A stretch of DNA of 64,000 nucleotides, from positions 186,001 through 250,000 of the forward strand of contig NZ_JBANCG010000007.1 in NCBI RefSeq assembly GCF_037026715.1, in the 5' to 3' direction. How positions within the stretch are numbered: the stretch's first letter is position 1; every line of letters starts with the position of its first letter. The DNA comes from Breoghania sp037026715 (lineage in GTDB: Bacteria; Pseudomonadota; Alphaproteobacteria; Rhizobiales; Stappiaceae). The notes below the pieces were generated by a model. The model was not told where the DNA came from, did no database searches, and saw nothing but the letters and a program-made list of their open reading frames with translations. Both the position numbers and the translations under genes were made by a program. This document shows positions 17,744 through 26,345 of this stretch, piece by piece.

Positions 17744-19135
17744 TCAGAATTCCGCATCGATGTCGACGACGTCGACGAGCTTGTGATTGACGAATTCCTT
17801 CAGGCCGAGACCGATCAGTTCGCGGCCATAGCCGGAGCGCCGGATACCGCCGAAGGGAAGATCCGCCTTCACCATGGTCGGGTGATTGACGAAAATCATT
17901 CCGGTGGAGATGCGATGGGCAACCTCCTCGCCATGCTTGGCATCGGCGGTGAAGACCGACCCGCCCAGGCCGAACGGCGTGTCGTTGGCGATACGCACCG
18001 CATCGTCCTCATCCTTCGCCCGGAACAGCATCGACACCGGGCCGAAGAACTCCCAGTAGCGGGCCGGGTTGTCCTCGCCGACATTGGTGAGGATCGTCGG
18101 CTGGACGAAGGCCCCCCTGTTGGGCACGGCCGGCCCGACTTCGGTGGCGGTTGCGCCATGCTCGACGGCCTTGCGGATCATCGCCTTGATGTCGTCAGCC
18201 GCCTGCTGTGAGCTGAGCGGTGCGAGCGTCGTTTCCGGATCGGACGGGTCGCCGGCCTTCAGGGCTGCGACACCCTTCGTGTAGCTTTCCAGAAAGGCGT
18301 CGTAGACCTCGTCGACGATGATCATCCGCTTGGACGACACGCAGACCTGCCCACCGTTCCAGTGGCGGCCGAAGACCGCCCAGTCGACAGTCTTCTTCAT
18401 GTCGGCGTCTTTCAGGACGACGAACGCGTCGTTGCCGCCGAGTTCCAGCGTCGACTTCTTCAGGGCCTTGCCGGCGATCGAGGCGACGGACGCCCCTGCG
18501 CCTTCCGATCCGGTCAGCGCGACACCCTGCACGCGCGGATCGTTCAGGATCAGTTCGATCTGCGAGCGCGTCGCATAGAGGTTCTTGAAGGCGCCGTCCG
18601 GCAGACCGGCTCGCTTCATCAGGTCTTCGAACGCGGCGGCCGACTGCGGAACGTTCGAGGCATGCTTCAGCAGCATCGTGTTGCCGGCCGACAGCTGCGG
18701 CGCGAGGATCCGGGCGATCTGATAATAGGGGAAGTTCCACGGCTCGACGGCAAGAAGCACACCAAGGGGCTCGTGGACGACCTTCGCCCTGCCTTCGGCC
18801 GGATCGAGAACCGGCAGCTCCTCCGGCGCCAGCAGCGCCTCGGCATTGCGGACGTAGTATTCGAGGATCTGCGCGGAGAGTTCCACCTCGGCTTTTGCCT
18901 CAGCGGTGAGCTTGCCCATTTCCAGCGTCAGAATTGCGGAAAGCGCCTCGGATTCGGCACGAAGCAGATCGGCCGCCTTTTGAAGGATGGCGGCTCGTTG
19001 CCCGAATCCGGTTTGCTTCCACGCGAGGAACGTCTCGTGCGCCTTGGCAATGGCAGCACGGACCTCGTCGTCCGTGGCGTCCGGAAATGTCTTCACGACT
19101 TCGCCGGTAAATGGGTTTGTGGTTGAATAGGACAT
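17744..19135 (-). CDS. NAD(P)-dependent aldehyde dehydrogenase, succinate-semialdehyde type
   Basis: The start at 19135 (MSYSTTNPFTGEV) has GGAG upstream and gives 463 residues, the normal length for the GabD/Sad branch. The catalytic general base is Glu231 in LELGGND and the nucleophile is Cys265 in GGQVCVSSKR. The N-terminal STTNPFTGEVV and PWNFPYYQI are typical of succinate-semialdehyde dehydrogenases. The enzyme oxidises an aldehyde to its acid with NAD(P)+. Exact substrate preference is not certain from sequence. An upstream in-frame extension to 19228 lacks conservation. Confidence 0.9.
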   Translation of the reverse strand: MSYSTTNPFTGEVVKTFPDATDDEVRAAIAKAHETFLAWKQTGFGQRAAILQKAADLLRAESEALSAILTLEMGKLTAEAKAEVELSAQILEYYVRNAEALLAPEELPVLDPAEGRAKVVHEPLGVLLAVEPWNFPYYQIARILAPQLSAGNTMLLKHASNVPQSAAAFEDLMKRAGLPDGAFKNLYATRSQIELILNDPRVQGVALTGSEGAGASVASIAGKALKKSTLELGGNDAFVVLKDADMKKTVDWAVFGRHWNGGQVCVSSKRMIIVDEVYDAFLESYTKGVAALKAGDPSDPETTLAPLSSQQAADDIKAMIRKAVEHGATATEVGPAVPNRGAFVQPTILTNVGEDNPARYWEFFGPVSMLFRAKDEDDAVRIANDTPFGLGGSVFTADAKHGEEVAHRISTGMIFVNHPTMVKADLPFGGIRRSGYGRELIGLGLKEFVNHKLVDVVDIDAEF

Positions 19136-19370
19136 AATGATCTCCGGTTCGCGGTATCTCGCGCGCACAGCGCGATTCCTTCGCGATTCGGTTGCCAACG
19201 TGCTTGACGGCAAGGAAGGTTCCGGCACCGTTAAAATTTTTCGGTGCAGTTGCCGGAGGCGATGTCGCGCCCTGTGCGCACAGCGTCGCTACACGGCAAC
19301 AGCCGTCACGCGCGATGGCGGCTCGCGCCGAAAGCGCGATTCGCTAACACATAGAAATTTCTGGAAAATT

Positions 19371-19445
19371 TGGAGCGGGCGATGAGATTCGAACTCACGA
19401 CCCCAACCTTGGCAAGGTTGTGCTCTACCCCTGAGCTACGCCCGC
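19371..19445 (-). tRNA. tRNA-Gly (anticodon GCC)
   Basis: The minus strand folds as a full cloverleaf. The acceptor GCGGGCG pairs with CGCCCGC, the D arm holds AGCTCAG, and the anticodon loop is TTGCCAA with anticodon GCC. The T arm has GTTCGAATC, and a discriminator T with genomically encoded CCA follows. Confidence 0.97.
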
Positions 19446-19792
19446 ATCCTTGGCAGCCGGCGGTTCCGCCGGCGGGGTGGGGCACTATATGGACCAAGCG
19501 ATCGGGGATTGCAACAGGGGATTTTACCGAAAATCACGGATGTGGATCATCTCTGGATAACCTCAAAAAGCCGAGGCGGAACGACGGGTTGCCGGCGGAG
19601 GGTTTCACCGCGCTTTCCCTCGACATTACGCCCTTGTTCGACAGACCCGCAGCGCGCTAGAAGCAACGCGGTGGCCCGCCGCCAGCCTCAGCCCCGCCGC
19701 AGATGGCAAGCGTTGCGGGCGACGAGAATCGATGCCCGAGTGCTCCCGCGAACCCGCTTTTGCCGAGCGCGCCCTCCCGAGGAGAATGTCAC
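19446..19792. other. intergenic region without a supported gene
   Basis: The 347 bases lie between tRNA-Gly (minus) and the ProX-like gene (plus). Open frames here run through the tRNA or lack ribosome sites and family features. The GGAG at about 19781 belongs to the next gene. No repeat or strong hairpin was seen. Confidence 0.6.
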
Positions 19793-20317
19793 ATGCCCGC
19801 AACCCGACAGGACCTGATGGCGCGCTTCGATCAGCTTGGCATCGCCACGCGGACGACAGAGCACGAGCGCGTCTTCACCGTGGCCGAGAGCTCGAAGATC
19901 GATCGCCAGATCGAGGGCGGCCACACCAAGAACCTCTTTCTGAAAGACAAGAAGGGCAGGCTCTTCCTCGTCGTGGCCCTCGCCGATGCGACGATCGATC
20001 TGAAGCACATCCACCAGCTGGTCGGGGCGCAAGGGCGCGTTTCCTTTGGCAACGGAGAGCTCCTGGAGGAGGTGCTCGGCGTCTCACCCGGCTCAGTGAC
20101 GCCCTTCGCGCTCATCAACGACACGCAACGGCGCGTCACGCCCGTTCTCGACGCGCAGATGATGACTTTCGAAACACTGAACTACCATCCGCTTTCCAAC
20201 GACGCGACAACATCGATCACCCGCGACGACCTCCTTGTCTTCATCCGCTCCTGCGGTCACGAGCCGCAGATCATCGCGGTCAGTGAGGAAGCGAAGGAAG
20301 CCGCCGCGCGTTTGTAA
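19793..20317 (+). CDS. YbaK/ProX-type aminoacyl-tRNA deacylase domain protein
   Basis: The start at 19793 (MPATRQDLMARFD) has GAGGAG upstream and gives 174 residues. The fold signature of the prolyl-tRNA-synthetase-associated editing domain is visible, with HERVFTVAES, then GGHTKNLFLKDKKGRLFLVVAL with the conserved lysine, FGNGELLEEVLGVSPGSVTPFAL, and TSITRDDLLVFI near the end. Free-standing ProX-like proteins hydrolyse mischarged Ala-tRNA-Pro and protect translation accuracy. It is monocistronic, and a small hairpin follows its stop. Confidence 0.9.
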   Translation: MPATRQDLMARFDQLGIATRTTEHERVFTVAESSKIDRQIEGGHTKNLFLKDKKGRLFLVVALADATIDLKHIHQLVGAQGRVSFGNGELLEEVLGVSPGSVTPFALINDTQRRVTPVLDAQMMTFETLNYHPLSNDATTSITRDDLLVFIRSCGHEPQIIAVSEEAKEAAARL

Positions 20318-20328
20318 TTCCACCCGCC

Positions 20329-20348
20329 TTGCCCCATTTTAGGGGCAA
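20329..20348 (+). terminator. short hairpin after the ProX-like gene
   Basis: TTGCCCC and GGGGCAA flank an ATTTTA loop, starting 12 bases after the stop codon. There is no T-run, so this is at best a weak or factor-dependent terminator. Confidence 0.35.
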
Positions 20349-20438
20349 AGACCGATGCGTGAGCCAACAGCCGCGCGACGGGCCATTTCGTTCACGGCGA
20401 GACAATCGGCGTGGTGACAATTCGGGGACTTGAGCGAC

Positions 20439-21380
20439 ATGAGCGAACCGACCTTCACGTTCGGCGACACCGCAGGCACGGCAACGCCGGACAGGGCCGC
20501 CAACGGCGCAGGCGACGTGATCATCGACACGACCACCGCCACCTTCATGACGGACGTCATTGATGCATCGCAGAAAGTGCCGGTGCTGGTCGATTTCTGG
20601 GCGCCCTGGTGCGGCCCCTGCAAGCAGCTCACGCCGGCGCTGGAGAAGGTCGTGCGCAACGCCCGTGGCGCGGTTCGCCTGGCCAAGATGAATATCGACG
20701 AGAATCCGGAGATCCCGGGCCAGATGGGCATTCAGTCGGTGCCCACGGTTGTCGCCTTCTCCGGTGGCCGTCCGGTCGACGCCTTCGCCGGAGCGGTGCC
20801 GGAAAGCCAGATCCAGAAGTTCATCGAGAAGCTGGCAGGCCCGGTGGGCCCGTCCGAGACCGACATGATGCTGGAGCAGGCCGACGCCATGCTCGAGGCG
20901 GGCGACATCGCCACCGCCGCCCAGATCTATGCCGGCGTTCTCGGACAGGAACCCGGCAATCCCGCAGCCATCGGCGGCATTGCCCAGTGTCAGATCAAGG
21001 CCGGGGACTACGAGCGCGCGCGGCAGGTCCTCGACACCGCACCGCCCGAAAAGGCTTCCGATCCCGCGATCGCGGCAGCCCGGGCGGCGCTCGATCTGGC
21101 GGCGCAAGCTGAGGAAGCCGGCGACCTCGCCGAGCTGCAGGCCGTAGTGGACGCGGCGCCCGACGATCATCAGGCCCGGCTCGACCTCGCCATCGCCCTC
21201 TCGGCCCAGGGCAAGAAGACCGAGGCAGTCGATGCCCTTATCGAAATCGTGCGGCGCGATCGCAGCTGGAACGAGGAGGCGGCGCGCAAGCAGCTCCTGC
21301 AATTCTTCGAGGCCTGGGGCTTCAAGGACCCGGCATCCGCCTACGGACGACGGAAGCTCTCCGCGCAGCTTTTCTCCTGA
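20439..21380 (+). CDS. ybbN: YbbN-type thioredoxin-TPR co-chaperone
   Basis: The start is taken as ATG 20439, because GGGG lies about 11 bases upstream. The TTG nine bases earlier is too close to it. The product has 313 residues. An N-terminal thioredoxin domain carries WCGPC with cysteines 58 and 61. The C-terminal half has TPR-like repeats (LDTAPPEKASDPAIAAARAAL and later LDLAIALSAQGKKTEAVDAL), ending KLSAQLFS. Family members act as oxidoreductase/holdase co-chaperones with DnaK or GroEL. The Lon N-domain gene follows 70 bp later, a common pairing in alphaproteobacteria. Confidence 0.9.
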   Translation: MSEPTFTFGDTAGTATPDRAANGAGDVIIDTTTATFMTDVIDASQKVPVLVDFWAPWCGPCKQLTPALEKVVRNARGAVRLAKMNIDENPEIPGQMGIQSVPTVVAFSGGRPVDAFAGAVPESQIQKFIEKLAGPVGPSETDMMLEQADAMLEAGDIATAAQIYAGVLGQEPGNPAAIGGIAQCQIKAGDYERARQVLDTAPPEKASDPAIAAARAALDLAAQAEEAGDLAELQAVVDAAPDDHQARLDLAIALSAQGKKTEAVDALIEIVRRDRSWNEEAARKQLLQFFEAWGFKDPASAYGRRKLSAQLFS

Positions 21381-21389
21381 GAGCAGAGA

Positions 21390-21413
21390 GGCGGCTCTCA
21401 TTGAGGAGCCGCC
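21390..21413 (+). terminator. hairpin between ybbN and the Lon N-domain gene
   Basis: GGCGGCTC and GAGCCGCC form an 8-bp perfect stem around an 8-base loop, ten bases after the ybbN stop. It lacks a T-run, so it may attenuate or stabilise rather than terminate. Confidence 0.4.
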
Positions 21414-21450
21414 GCGGCCGGGGGGAAGACAACAACGGATCGGCGACACC

Positions 21451-22125
21451 ATGTATGCAGGTAACAAGCGATACGAAAGCCCGGCCGATCTCCCGCAGAT
21501 CATCCCGGTCTTTCCCCTTCCCGGAGCCCTGTTGCTGCCGCGCGGAGAATTGCCCCTCCAGATCTTCGAGCCCCGCTATCTCGCGATGGTGGACTGGGCG
21601 CTTGCGGGCGACCGGCTGATCGGCATGATCCAGCCGGCCTTCAAGACCGCTCCTGAGGAGCTCTCCGGGAATCCGGAACTGTGCAAGGTCGGATGCGTCG
21701 GCCGCATCACCGCTCTGGTGGAATCCGGCGATGGGCGCTATCACCTGACGCTGACGGGCGTTTCGCGCTTCAAGCTGGTTGAGGAGTTGGATCGCCGGAC
21801 ATCCTACCGTCAGGCCCGCGTCTCCTTCGACGAATACAAAAGCGACCTTGGCGAGGCGGACGGAAGTTCGGTGGACCGGGCAGCGCTTCTGGAAACGCTC
21901 AAGGCGTATCTGGAAGCCAACAACCTGGAGACCGACTGGGACAGCATCCGCAAGGCCTCCACGGAAATCCTGGTCAACGCGCTGTCGATGATGAGCCCCT
22001 ACGGGCCGGCGGAGAAACAGGCGCTTCTGGAAGCGCCGGATCTGAAGTCGCGCGCGGAGACGCTCATTGCGATAACCGAAATGGAACTCGCCCGTCGCGG
22101 GGATCCCGGTTCGACGTTGCAATAG
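21451..22125 (+). CDS. Lon N-terminal (substrate-binding) domain protein
   Basis: The start at 21451 (MYAGNKRYESPADL) yields 224 residues, the normal size. IIPVFPLPGALLLPRGELPLQIFEPRY and later LCKVGCVGRI define the LON substrate-binding domain, with no ATPase or protease domain. Free-standing forms are common in alphaproteobacteria and their role is not settled. The frame is open upstream inside ybbN, but that part is not homologous to the family. The ribosome site before 21451 is poor. It forms a series with ybbN and the Trm112-like gene. Confidence 0.85.
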   Translation: MYAGNKRYESPADLPQIIPVFPLPGALLLPRGELPLQIFEPRYLAMVDWALAGDRLIGMIQPAFKTAPEELSGNPELCKVGCVGRITALVESGDGRYHLTLTGVSRFKLVEELDRRTSYRQARVSFDEYKSDLGEADGSSVDRAALLETLKAYLEANNLETDWDSIRKASTEILVNALSMMSPYGPAEKQALLEAPDLKSRAETLIAITEMELARRGDPGSTLQ

Positions 22126-22212
22126 ACGCAACGAATGAACCCGCAAGGGGTTGGAAGGGATGTGGGCGACACGCAGCGCCCGCCAATGGAAGAACACATA
22201 AGGGGACGACGA

Positions 22213-22404
22213 ATGAGCGATGTGCAGGCGAACACGATCGACCGCAAGCTTCTTGAGATCCTGGTCTGCCCGGTAACCAAGACGACGCTGGAATACGACA
22301 AGGAGAAGCAGGAGCTCGTCTCCCGTGCCGCCCGGCTCGCCTATCCGATTCGCGATGGCATCCCCATCATGCTGCCCGACGAAGCGCGCGCGCTGGAAGA
22401 CTGA
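22213..22404 (+). CDS. Trm112-family small protein
   Basis: The protein has 63 residues from ATG 22213 (MSDVQANTIDRKLL), with AGGGGAC upstream. LLEILVCPVTKTTL, then DKEKQELVSRAARLAYPIRDGIPIMLPDEAR, matches the bacterial YcaR/Trm112 family. Only one of the four zinc-ligand cysteines of the eukaryotic proteins is present, as in many bacterial members. In eukaryotes Trm112 activates methyltransferases, and the bacterial role is undefined. An 87-bp gap separates it from the Lon N-domain gene. Confidence 0.9.
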   Translation: MSDVQANTIDRKLLEILVCPVTKTTLEYDKEKQELVSRAARLAYPIRDGIPIMLPDEARALED

Positions 22405-22474
22405 GCGGAACACGACCGCCCCGAGCCTCAAGCCACGAGGCCTCAAGCTAAGAGCTAAGAGATATGCGGTCACG

Positions 22475-22500
22475 AAAAAGCCCGGCGTCGTGCCGGGCTT
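22475..22500 (-). terminator. intrinsic terminator after hbd
   Basis: On the minus strand AAGCCCGGC and GCCGGGCTT pair around a 5-base loop and are followed by TTTTTCG. It lies about 60 bases beyond the hbd stop. Confidence 0.8.
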
Positions 22501-22558
22501 CGAACCGCGATCATGAGCGGGAGCTTCGACGTCTCCCGGACGCTTCGCATTGCATCGC

Positions 22559-23440
22559 TCAGCGCGTGGGAACCGGCGTTTCGCCGCGATAATCGTAGAA
22601 CCCGCGCTGCGTCTTCCGGCCGAGCCAGCCCGCCTCCACGTACTTCACGAGAAGCGGGCAAGGCCGATACTTGCTGTCGGCAAGCCCTTCGTAAAGCACC
22701 TGCATGATCGAGAGACAGGTGTCGAGGCCGATGAAATCGGCAAGCTGCAGCGGCCCCATCGGATGATTGGCGCCGAGCCGCATGGCGGTGTCGATCGCCT
22801 CCACCGAGCCGACGCCCTCGTAGAGCGTATAGATCGCCTCGTTGATCATCGGTAACAGGATGCGGTTCACCATGAAGGCCGGGAAGTCCTCGGCGACCGC
22901 GATCGTCTTGCCGACCTTGGCGACAAAGGCCTTGGATGCCTCGAAGGTCTCGTCCTCGGTGGCGATGCCACGCACCAGCTCCACCAGCTCCATGATCGGA
23001 ACGGGGTTCATGAAGTGGATGCCGATGAACCGCTCCGGCCGGTCGGTCGAGGCCGCAAGCCGCGTGATGGAGATCGACGAGGTGTTCGTGGCCAGGATCG
23101 CCTCGGGCTTCAACGACGGGCAGAGCTGGGAAAAGATCTTGCGCTTGATCTGCTCGTTTTCAGAAGCCGATTCGATGACCAGGTCGAATTCGGCGAGGTC
23201 CTCGAGCTGCGGCGCGGGCTTGATCAGATCCAGCGCTCTCCGGCTCTGCTCTTCGGTGATCTGGCCCTTGGAAACCTGACGGTTGAGATTGCCGGTAATG
23301 GTCGCAAGCCCGGATTCGATGCGGTCGCGGGAAATATCGTGCAGGCCCACTTCATAGCCGGCCGCGGCACAGACATGCGCGATACCGTTGCCCATCTGAC
23401 CGGCGCCGATAACGCCGACCCTCTTAATCTCGACAGCCAT
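22559..23440 (-). CDS. hbd: 3-hydroxybutyryl-CoA dehydrogenase
   Basis: From ATG 23440 (MAVEIKRVGVIGAGQ) the protein has 293 residues. The NAD-binding motif GAGQMGNGIAHV begins near residue 12. Catalytic-region signatures include GIHFMNPVPIMELVELVRG and the C-terminal domain LGANHPMGPLQLADFIGLD. It interconverts acetoacetyl-CoA and 3-hydroxybutyryl-CoA in fatty-acid or polyhydroxyalkanoate metabolism. It follows etfBA on the same strand, a frequent grouping for acyl-CoA oxidation. An upstream extension to 23557 is unconserved. Confidence 0.93.
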   Translation of the reverse strand: MAVEIKRVGVIGAGQMGNGIAHVCAAAGYEVGLHDISRDRIESGLATITGNLNRQVSKGQITEEQSRRALDLIKPAPQLEDLAEFDLVIESASENEQIKRKIFSQLCPSLKPEAILATNTSSISITRLAASTDRPERFIGIHFMNPVPIMELVELVRGIATEDETFEASKAFVAKVGKTIAVAEDFPAFMVNRILLPMINEAIYTLYEGVGSVEAIDTAMRLGANHPMGPLQLADFIGLDTCLSIMQVLYEGLADSKYRPCPLLVKYVEAGWLGRKTQRGFYDYRGETPVPTR

Positions 23441-23540
23441 GGTCAATCCCGGTCTCTGCGGAGCGGCGAGCGCCGCCCGAACCTTGTTTGCGGTGGCGAG
23501 TACCACCGCCAGCCTTGTTTGTGCGCTATTAGTTACAGGC

Positions 23541-23573
23541 ATGGCCGGCGAGAGCAAGCGTCACGCCGGCCAT
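23541..23573. terminator. strong hairpin between etfA and hbd
   Basis: ATGGCCGGCG and CGCCGGCCAT pair as a 10-bp perfect stem with a 13-base loop, about 77 bases after the etfA stop. No T-run follows on either strand. It may separate etfBA and hbd expression or protect the etfBA mRNA end. Confidence 0.45.
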
Positions 23574-23649
23574 TGGTTTCGAATTCGCCTTCAAGACGGC
23601 GCGAACCCCGCGCGACGTTTCAGCGGGGCTTCGCGGTCCGGCCGGGCGA

Positions 23650-24588
23650 TCAGCCCTTGTCGAGTTCCGCCTGAAGCTGCGGCAGGATCTCGAAAAGGTC
23701 CGCGACGAGGCCGTAATCGGCGACCTGGAAGATCGGCGCTTCCTCGTCCTTGTTGATCGCGACGATCACCTTGGAGTCTTTCATGCCGGCCAGATGCTGG
23801 ATGGCACCGGAGATTCCGCAGGCGATGTAGAGATCGGGGGCGACCACCTTGCCGGTCTGTCCGACCTGCCAGTCGTTCGGCGCATAGCCCGCATCGACGG
23901 CCGCGCGCGAGGCGCCGACGGCGGCCCCGAGCTTGTCGGCCACCGGCACGATGACCTCCTCGAACTTCTCCTTGGAGCCAAGCGCACGGCCGCCGGAGAT
24001 GATGATCTTGGCCGCGGTCAGTTCCGGACGATCCGACTTAGAGAGCTCTTCGCCAACGAAGGAGGAGAGCGCCGGATCGGCCGGTACGCTGACGTCCTCG
24101 ATCCCCGCGGAACCGCCCTCACCGACCGCCGCGAACGAGGCGGTGCGCACGGTGATGACCTTCTTGGCATCGCCCGATTTCACGGTCTGGATCGCGTTGC
24201 CGGCATAGATCGGACGCTTGAACGTGTCCGGCGCATCGACTTCGATGATCTCGGAGATCTGCATCACGTCGAGAAGTGCGGCCACGCGGGGCATGAAGTT
24301 CTTGCCCGCCGTCGTCGCCGCGGCGACGATCGCGTCGTAGCCGTCGGCAAGCGAGACGACGAGCGCGGCCATCGGCTCGGCGAGCTGATGCTCGAGCGCA
24401 TCGGCATCGGCCACGAGAACCTTGGCGGCACCATCGAGCTTGGCGGCCTCATCGGCGGCCGGCTTGCAGCCCTTGCCGGCGACGAGGACATGCACGTCGC
24501 CGCCCAGCGCCTTGGCGGCGGTCATCGCCTTTGCGGTCTGATCGGAAAGGCTGGCGTTATTGTGTTCGGCCACAAGAAGCGTGGTCAT
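23650..24588 (-). CDS. etfA: electron transfer flavoprotein, alpha subunit
   Basis: The 312-residue protein has the N-terminal nucleotide-alpha-hydrolase-like domain and the C-terminal FAD domain. The latter shows the ETF-alpha signature region VVAPDLYIACGISGAIQHLAGMKDS and IVAINKDEEAPIFQVADYGLVAD. With EtfB it takes electrons from acyl-CoA and related dehydrogenases and passes them to ETF-ubiquinone oxidoreductase. It starts 23 bases after etfB, so the two are co-transcribed. Confidence 0.96.
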   Translation of the reverse strand: MTTLLVAEHNNASLSDQTAKAMTAAKALGGDVHVLVAGKGCKPAADEAAKLDGAAKVLVADADALEHQLAEPMAALVVSLADGYDAIVAAATTAGKNFMPRVAALLDVMQISEIIEVDAPDTFKRPIYAGNAIQTVKSGDAKKVITVRTASFAAVGEGGSAGIEDVSVPADPALSSFVGEELSKSDRPELTAAKIIISGGRALGSKEKFEEVIVPVADKLGAAVGASRAAVDAGYAPNDWQVGQTGKVVAPDLYIACGISGAIQHLAGMKDSKVIVAINKDEEAPIFQVADYGLVADLFEILPQLQAELDKG

Positions 24589-24611
24589 CGGTCCTACTCC
24601 TTCTCGGGTCC

Positions 24612-25361
24612 TTAAAGCACGCCGGCTTCGTTCTTGAGCTTGGAGACGAGCTCCGCGACATCGGCGACCTTGACGCCCGCCTGGCGCGCCGGCGGCTCGT
24701 TTGTGGCGACGACGGTCAGCCGCGGCGCGATATCGACGCCGTAGTCGGAGGCGGCCTTCTCGTCGATCGGCTTCTTCTTCGCCTTCATGATATTGGGCAG
24801 CGAGGCGTAACGCGGCTCGTTGAGGCGCAGGTCGGTGGTGACAATCGCCGGCAGATTGAGCTTCACGGTCTGCAGTCCGCCGTCGATTTCGCGGGTCACG
24901 TCGACAGTGCCGTCGCCGAGATCAACCTTCGATGCGAATGTGCCCTGAGCCCAGCCGAGCAGCGCGGCCAGCATCTGGCCGGTCTGGTTGCTGTCGTCGT
25001 CGATGGCCTGCTTGCCGAGGATGACCAGCTCCGGCTTTTCCTCTTCGACGATCCCCTTGAGTACCTTGGCGACGGCGAGCGGCTCGACCGTGTCATCGAC
25101 CTTGACCAGGATGCCGCGGTCGGCCCCCATGGCGAGCGCGGTGCGGATCGTTTCCTGAGCCTGCTGCGGGCCGATGGAGACCACGACGATCTCCTCCGCC
25201 TTGCCGGCCTCCTTCAGCCGGATGGCCTCCTCGACGGAAATCTCGTCGAAGGGGTTCATCGACATCTTGACGTTGGCAAGATCGACCCCGGAGCCGTCCG
25301 ACTTCACCCGGACCTTGACGTTGTAGTCGATCACCCGCTTGACGGGCACCAGCACTTTCAT
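24612..25361 (-). CDS. etfB: electron transfer flavoprotein, beta subunit
   Basis: The 249-residue protein starts MKVLVPVKRVIDYN, the standard EtfB N-terminus, and contains the family signature around VDVTREIDGGLQTVKLNLPAIVTTDLRLNEPRY. It binds AMP structurally and pairs with EtfA. It is first in etfB-etfA-hbd. The 237-bp upstream spacer to the rhomboid gene should hold the promoter, but no clear -35/-10 pair was picked out. Confidence 0.96.
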   Translation of the reverse strand: MKVLVPVKRVIDYNVKVRVKSDGSGVDLANVKMSMNPFDEISVEEAIRLKEAGKAEEIVVVSIGPQQAQETIRTALAMGADRGILVKVDDTVEPLAVAKVLKGIVEEEKPELVILGKQAIDDDSNQTGQMLAALLGWAQGTFASKVDLGDGTVDVTREIDGGLQTVKLNLPAIVTTDLRLNEPRYASLPNIMKAKKKPIDEKAASDYGVDIAPRLTVVATNEPPARQAGVKVADVAELVSKLKNEAGVL

Positions 25362-25598
25362 GGGTTGTTGACCTCCGCATTTCCCGCCACCGGACTGGCG
25401 CGGGGGGCGCGCCGGAATTGTGCAACCGGCTGTCTGTGGATTGGCCGGATTCGGCCGGAAAAACAGGGCCTACGCCCCGACGTAAGTTCGGCGGGGACGG
25501 TACTGGCGCCTTTGGAAGGTGTCAACGTTTGCGGTGCAGCAAAGCGTAAAAATCCGGACGGGCCCCAAATCGGAGGCCATGGGGGGTATTCACGAATC

Positions 25599-26273
25599 CT
25601 ATCGCCGCGCGCGGTCGAAGAGCGGGACGCCAGGCCTCCGCATGAAGACGACCGGAACCGCACCGGCGGCAAGCCCGCCGATATGGCTCCACCACGCAAC
25701 CCCGCCACTGTCCGTCTGGAACACCATGAAGACCTGGAACGCGATCCAGGCTCCAAGCACCCAGTAGGCGCGAAGCCGAAGCGGGATGCGGCCCAGCACC
25801 AGAACCCAGATGCGCACATGCGGATGCAGCATGAGGTAGGCCGCCACAATGCCGGCGACGGCTCCGGAAGCGCCGATCATCGGCGCGGCGGACGTCGACA
25901 GCATCGCGATATGCAGGAGCGCGGCCGCCACCGCGCACAGGAGATAGAAGACAAGGAAGGTCCAGTGCCCCATGGCGTCCTCGACATTGTCGCCGAAGAC
26001 CCAGAGAAACAGCATGTTGCCGGCAAGATGCCATAGATCGCCATGCACGAAGGCATAGCTGACGAGCGTGAGATAGCCCCCGCCCGACAACGCGTCGGTT
26101 CCAAAGAGCGCCGGGATCGCACCGAAGCCAAACGCGGCAGCGGTGACGCTGCGCGCCTCTCCGCCAGCTTCCAGAACCAGGAAGACCATGACATTCAGTA
26201 GAATGAGCGACCAGGTGACGTACTGGCGCCGCACATGGGTCCGGGGATTGTGGTCGTAGAGCGGAAGAAACAT
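25599..26273 (-). CDS. rhomboid-family intramembrane serine protease
   Basis: The 224-residue protein has about six membrane helices. The catalytic serine is Ser136 in GASGAVAG and the catalytic histidine is His197 in WWSHIGGLAAG. The HGDLWHLAGNMLFLW motif in TM2 supplies the oxyanion-side residues. Rhomboids cut membrane proteins within the bilayer, and the substrate here is unknown. It lies downstream of znuCB on the same strand, but a stable hairpin in the 72-bp gap argues for separate expression. Confidence 0.92.
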   Translation of the reverse strand: MFLPLYDHNPRTHVRRQYVTWSLILLNVMVFLVLEAGGEARSVTAAAFGFGAIPALFGTDALSGGGYLTLVSYAFVHGDLWHLAGNMLFLWVFGDNVEDAMGHWTFLVFYLLCAVAAALLHIAMLSTSAAPMIGASGAVAGIVAAYLMLHPHVRIWVLVLGRIPLRLRAYWVLGAWIAFQVFMVFQTDSGGVAWWSHIGGLAAGAVPVVFMRRPGVPLFDRARR

Positions 26274-26293
26274 GAATGGCCCTGAGGCATCCT

Positions 26294-26323
26294 CGCGTGA
26301 TCGACGACCCCGCCGATCACGCG
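26294..26323. terminator. stable hairpin between znuB and the rhomboid gene
   Basis: CGCGTGATCG and CGATCACGCG form a perfect 10-bp stem with a 10-base loop just after the znuB stop. No T-run follows on the minus strand, so it may be a factor-dependent end or an mRNA-stabilising structure. Confidence 0.45.
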
Positions 26324-26345
26324 AACGGGGCCAGGTCAGGTCGGG

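Noticed and set aside
22213..22404. Loss of zinc cysteines in the Trm112-like protein as a sign of decay
   Set aside because: Many bacterial family members keep only the CP motif, so this is normal variation.
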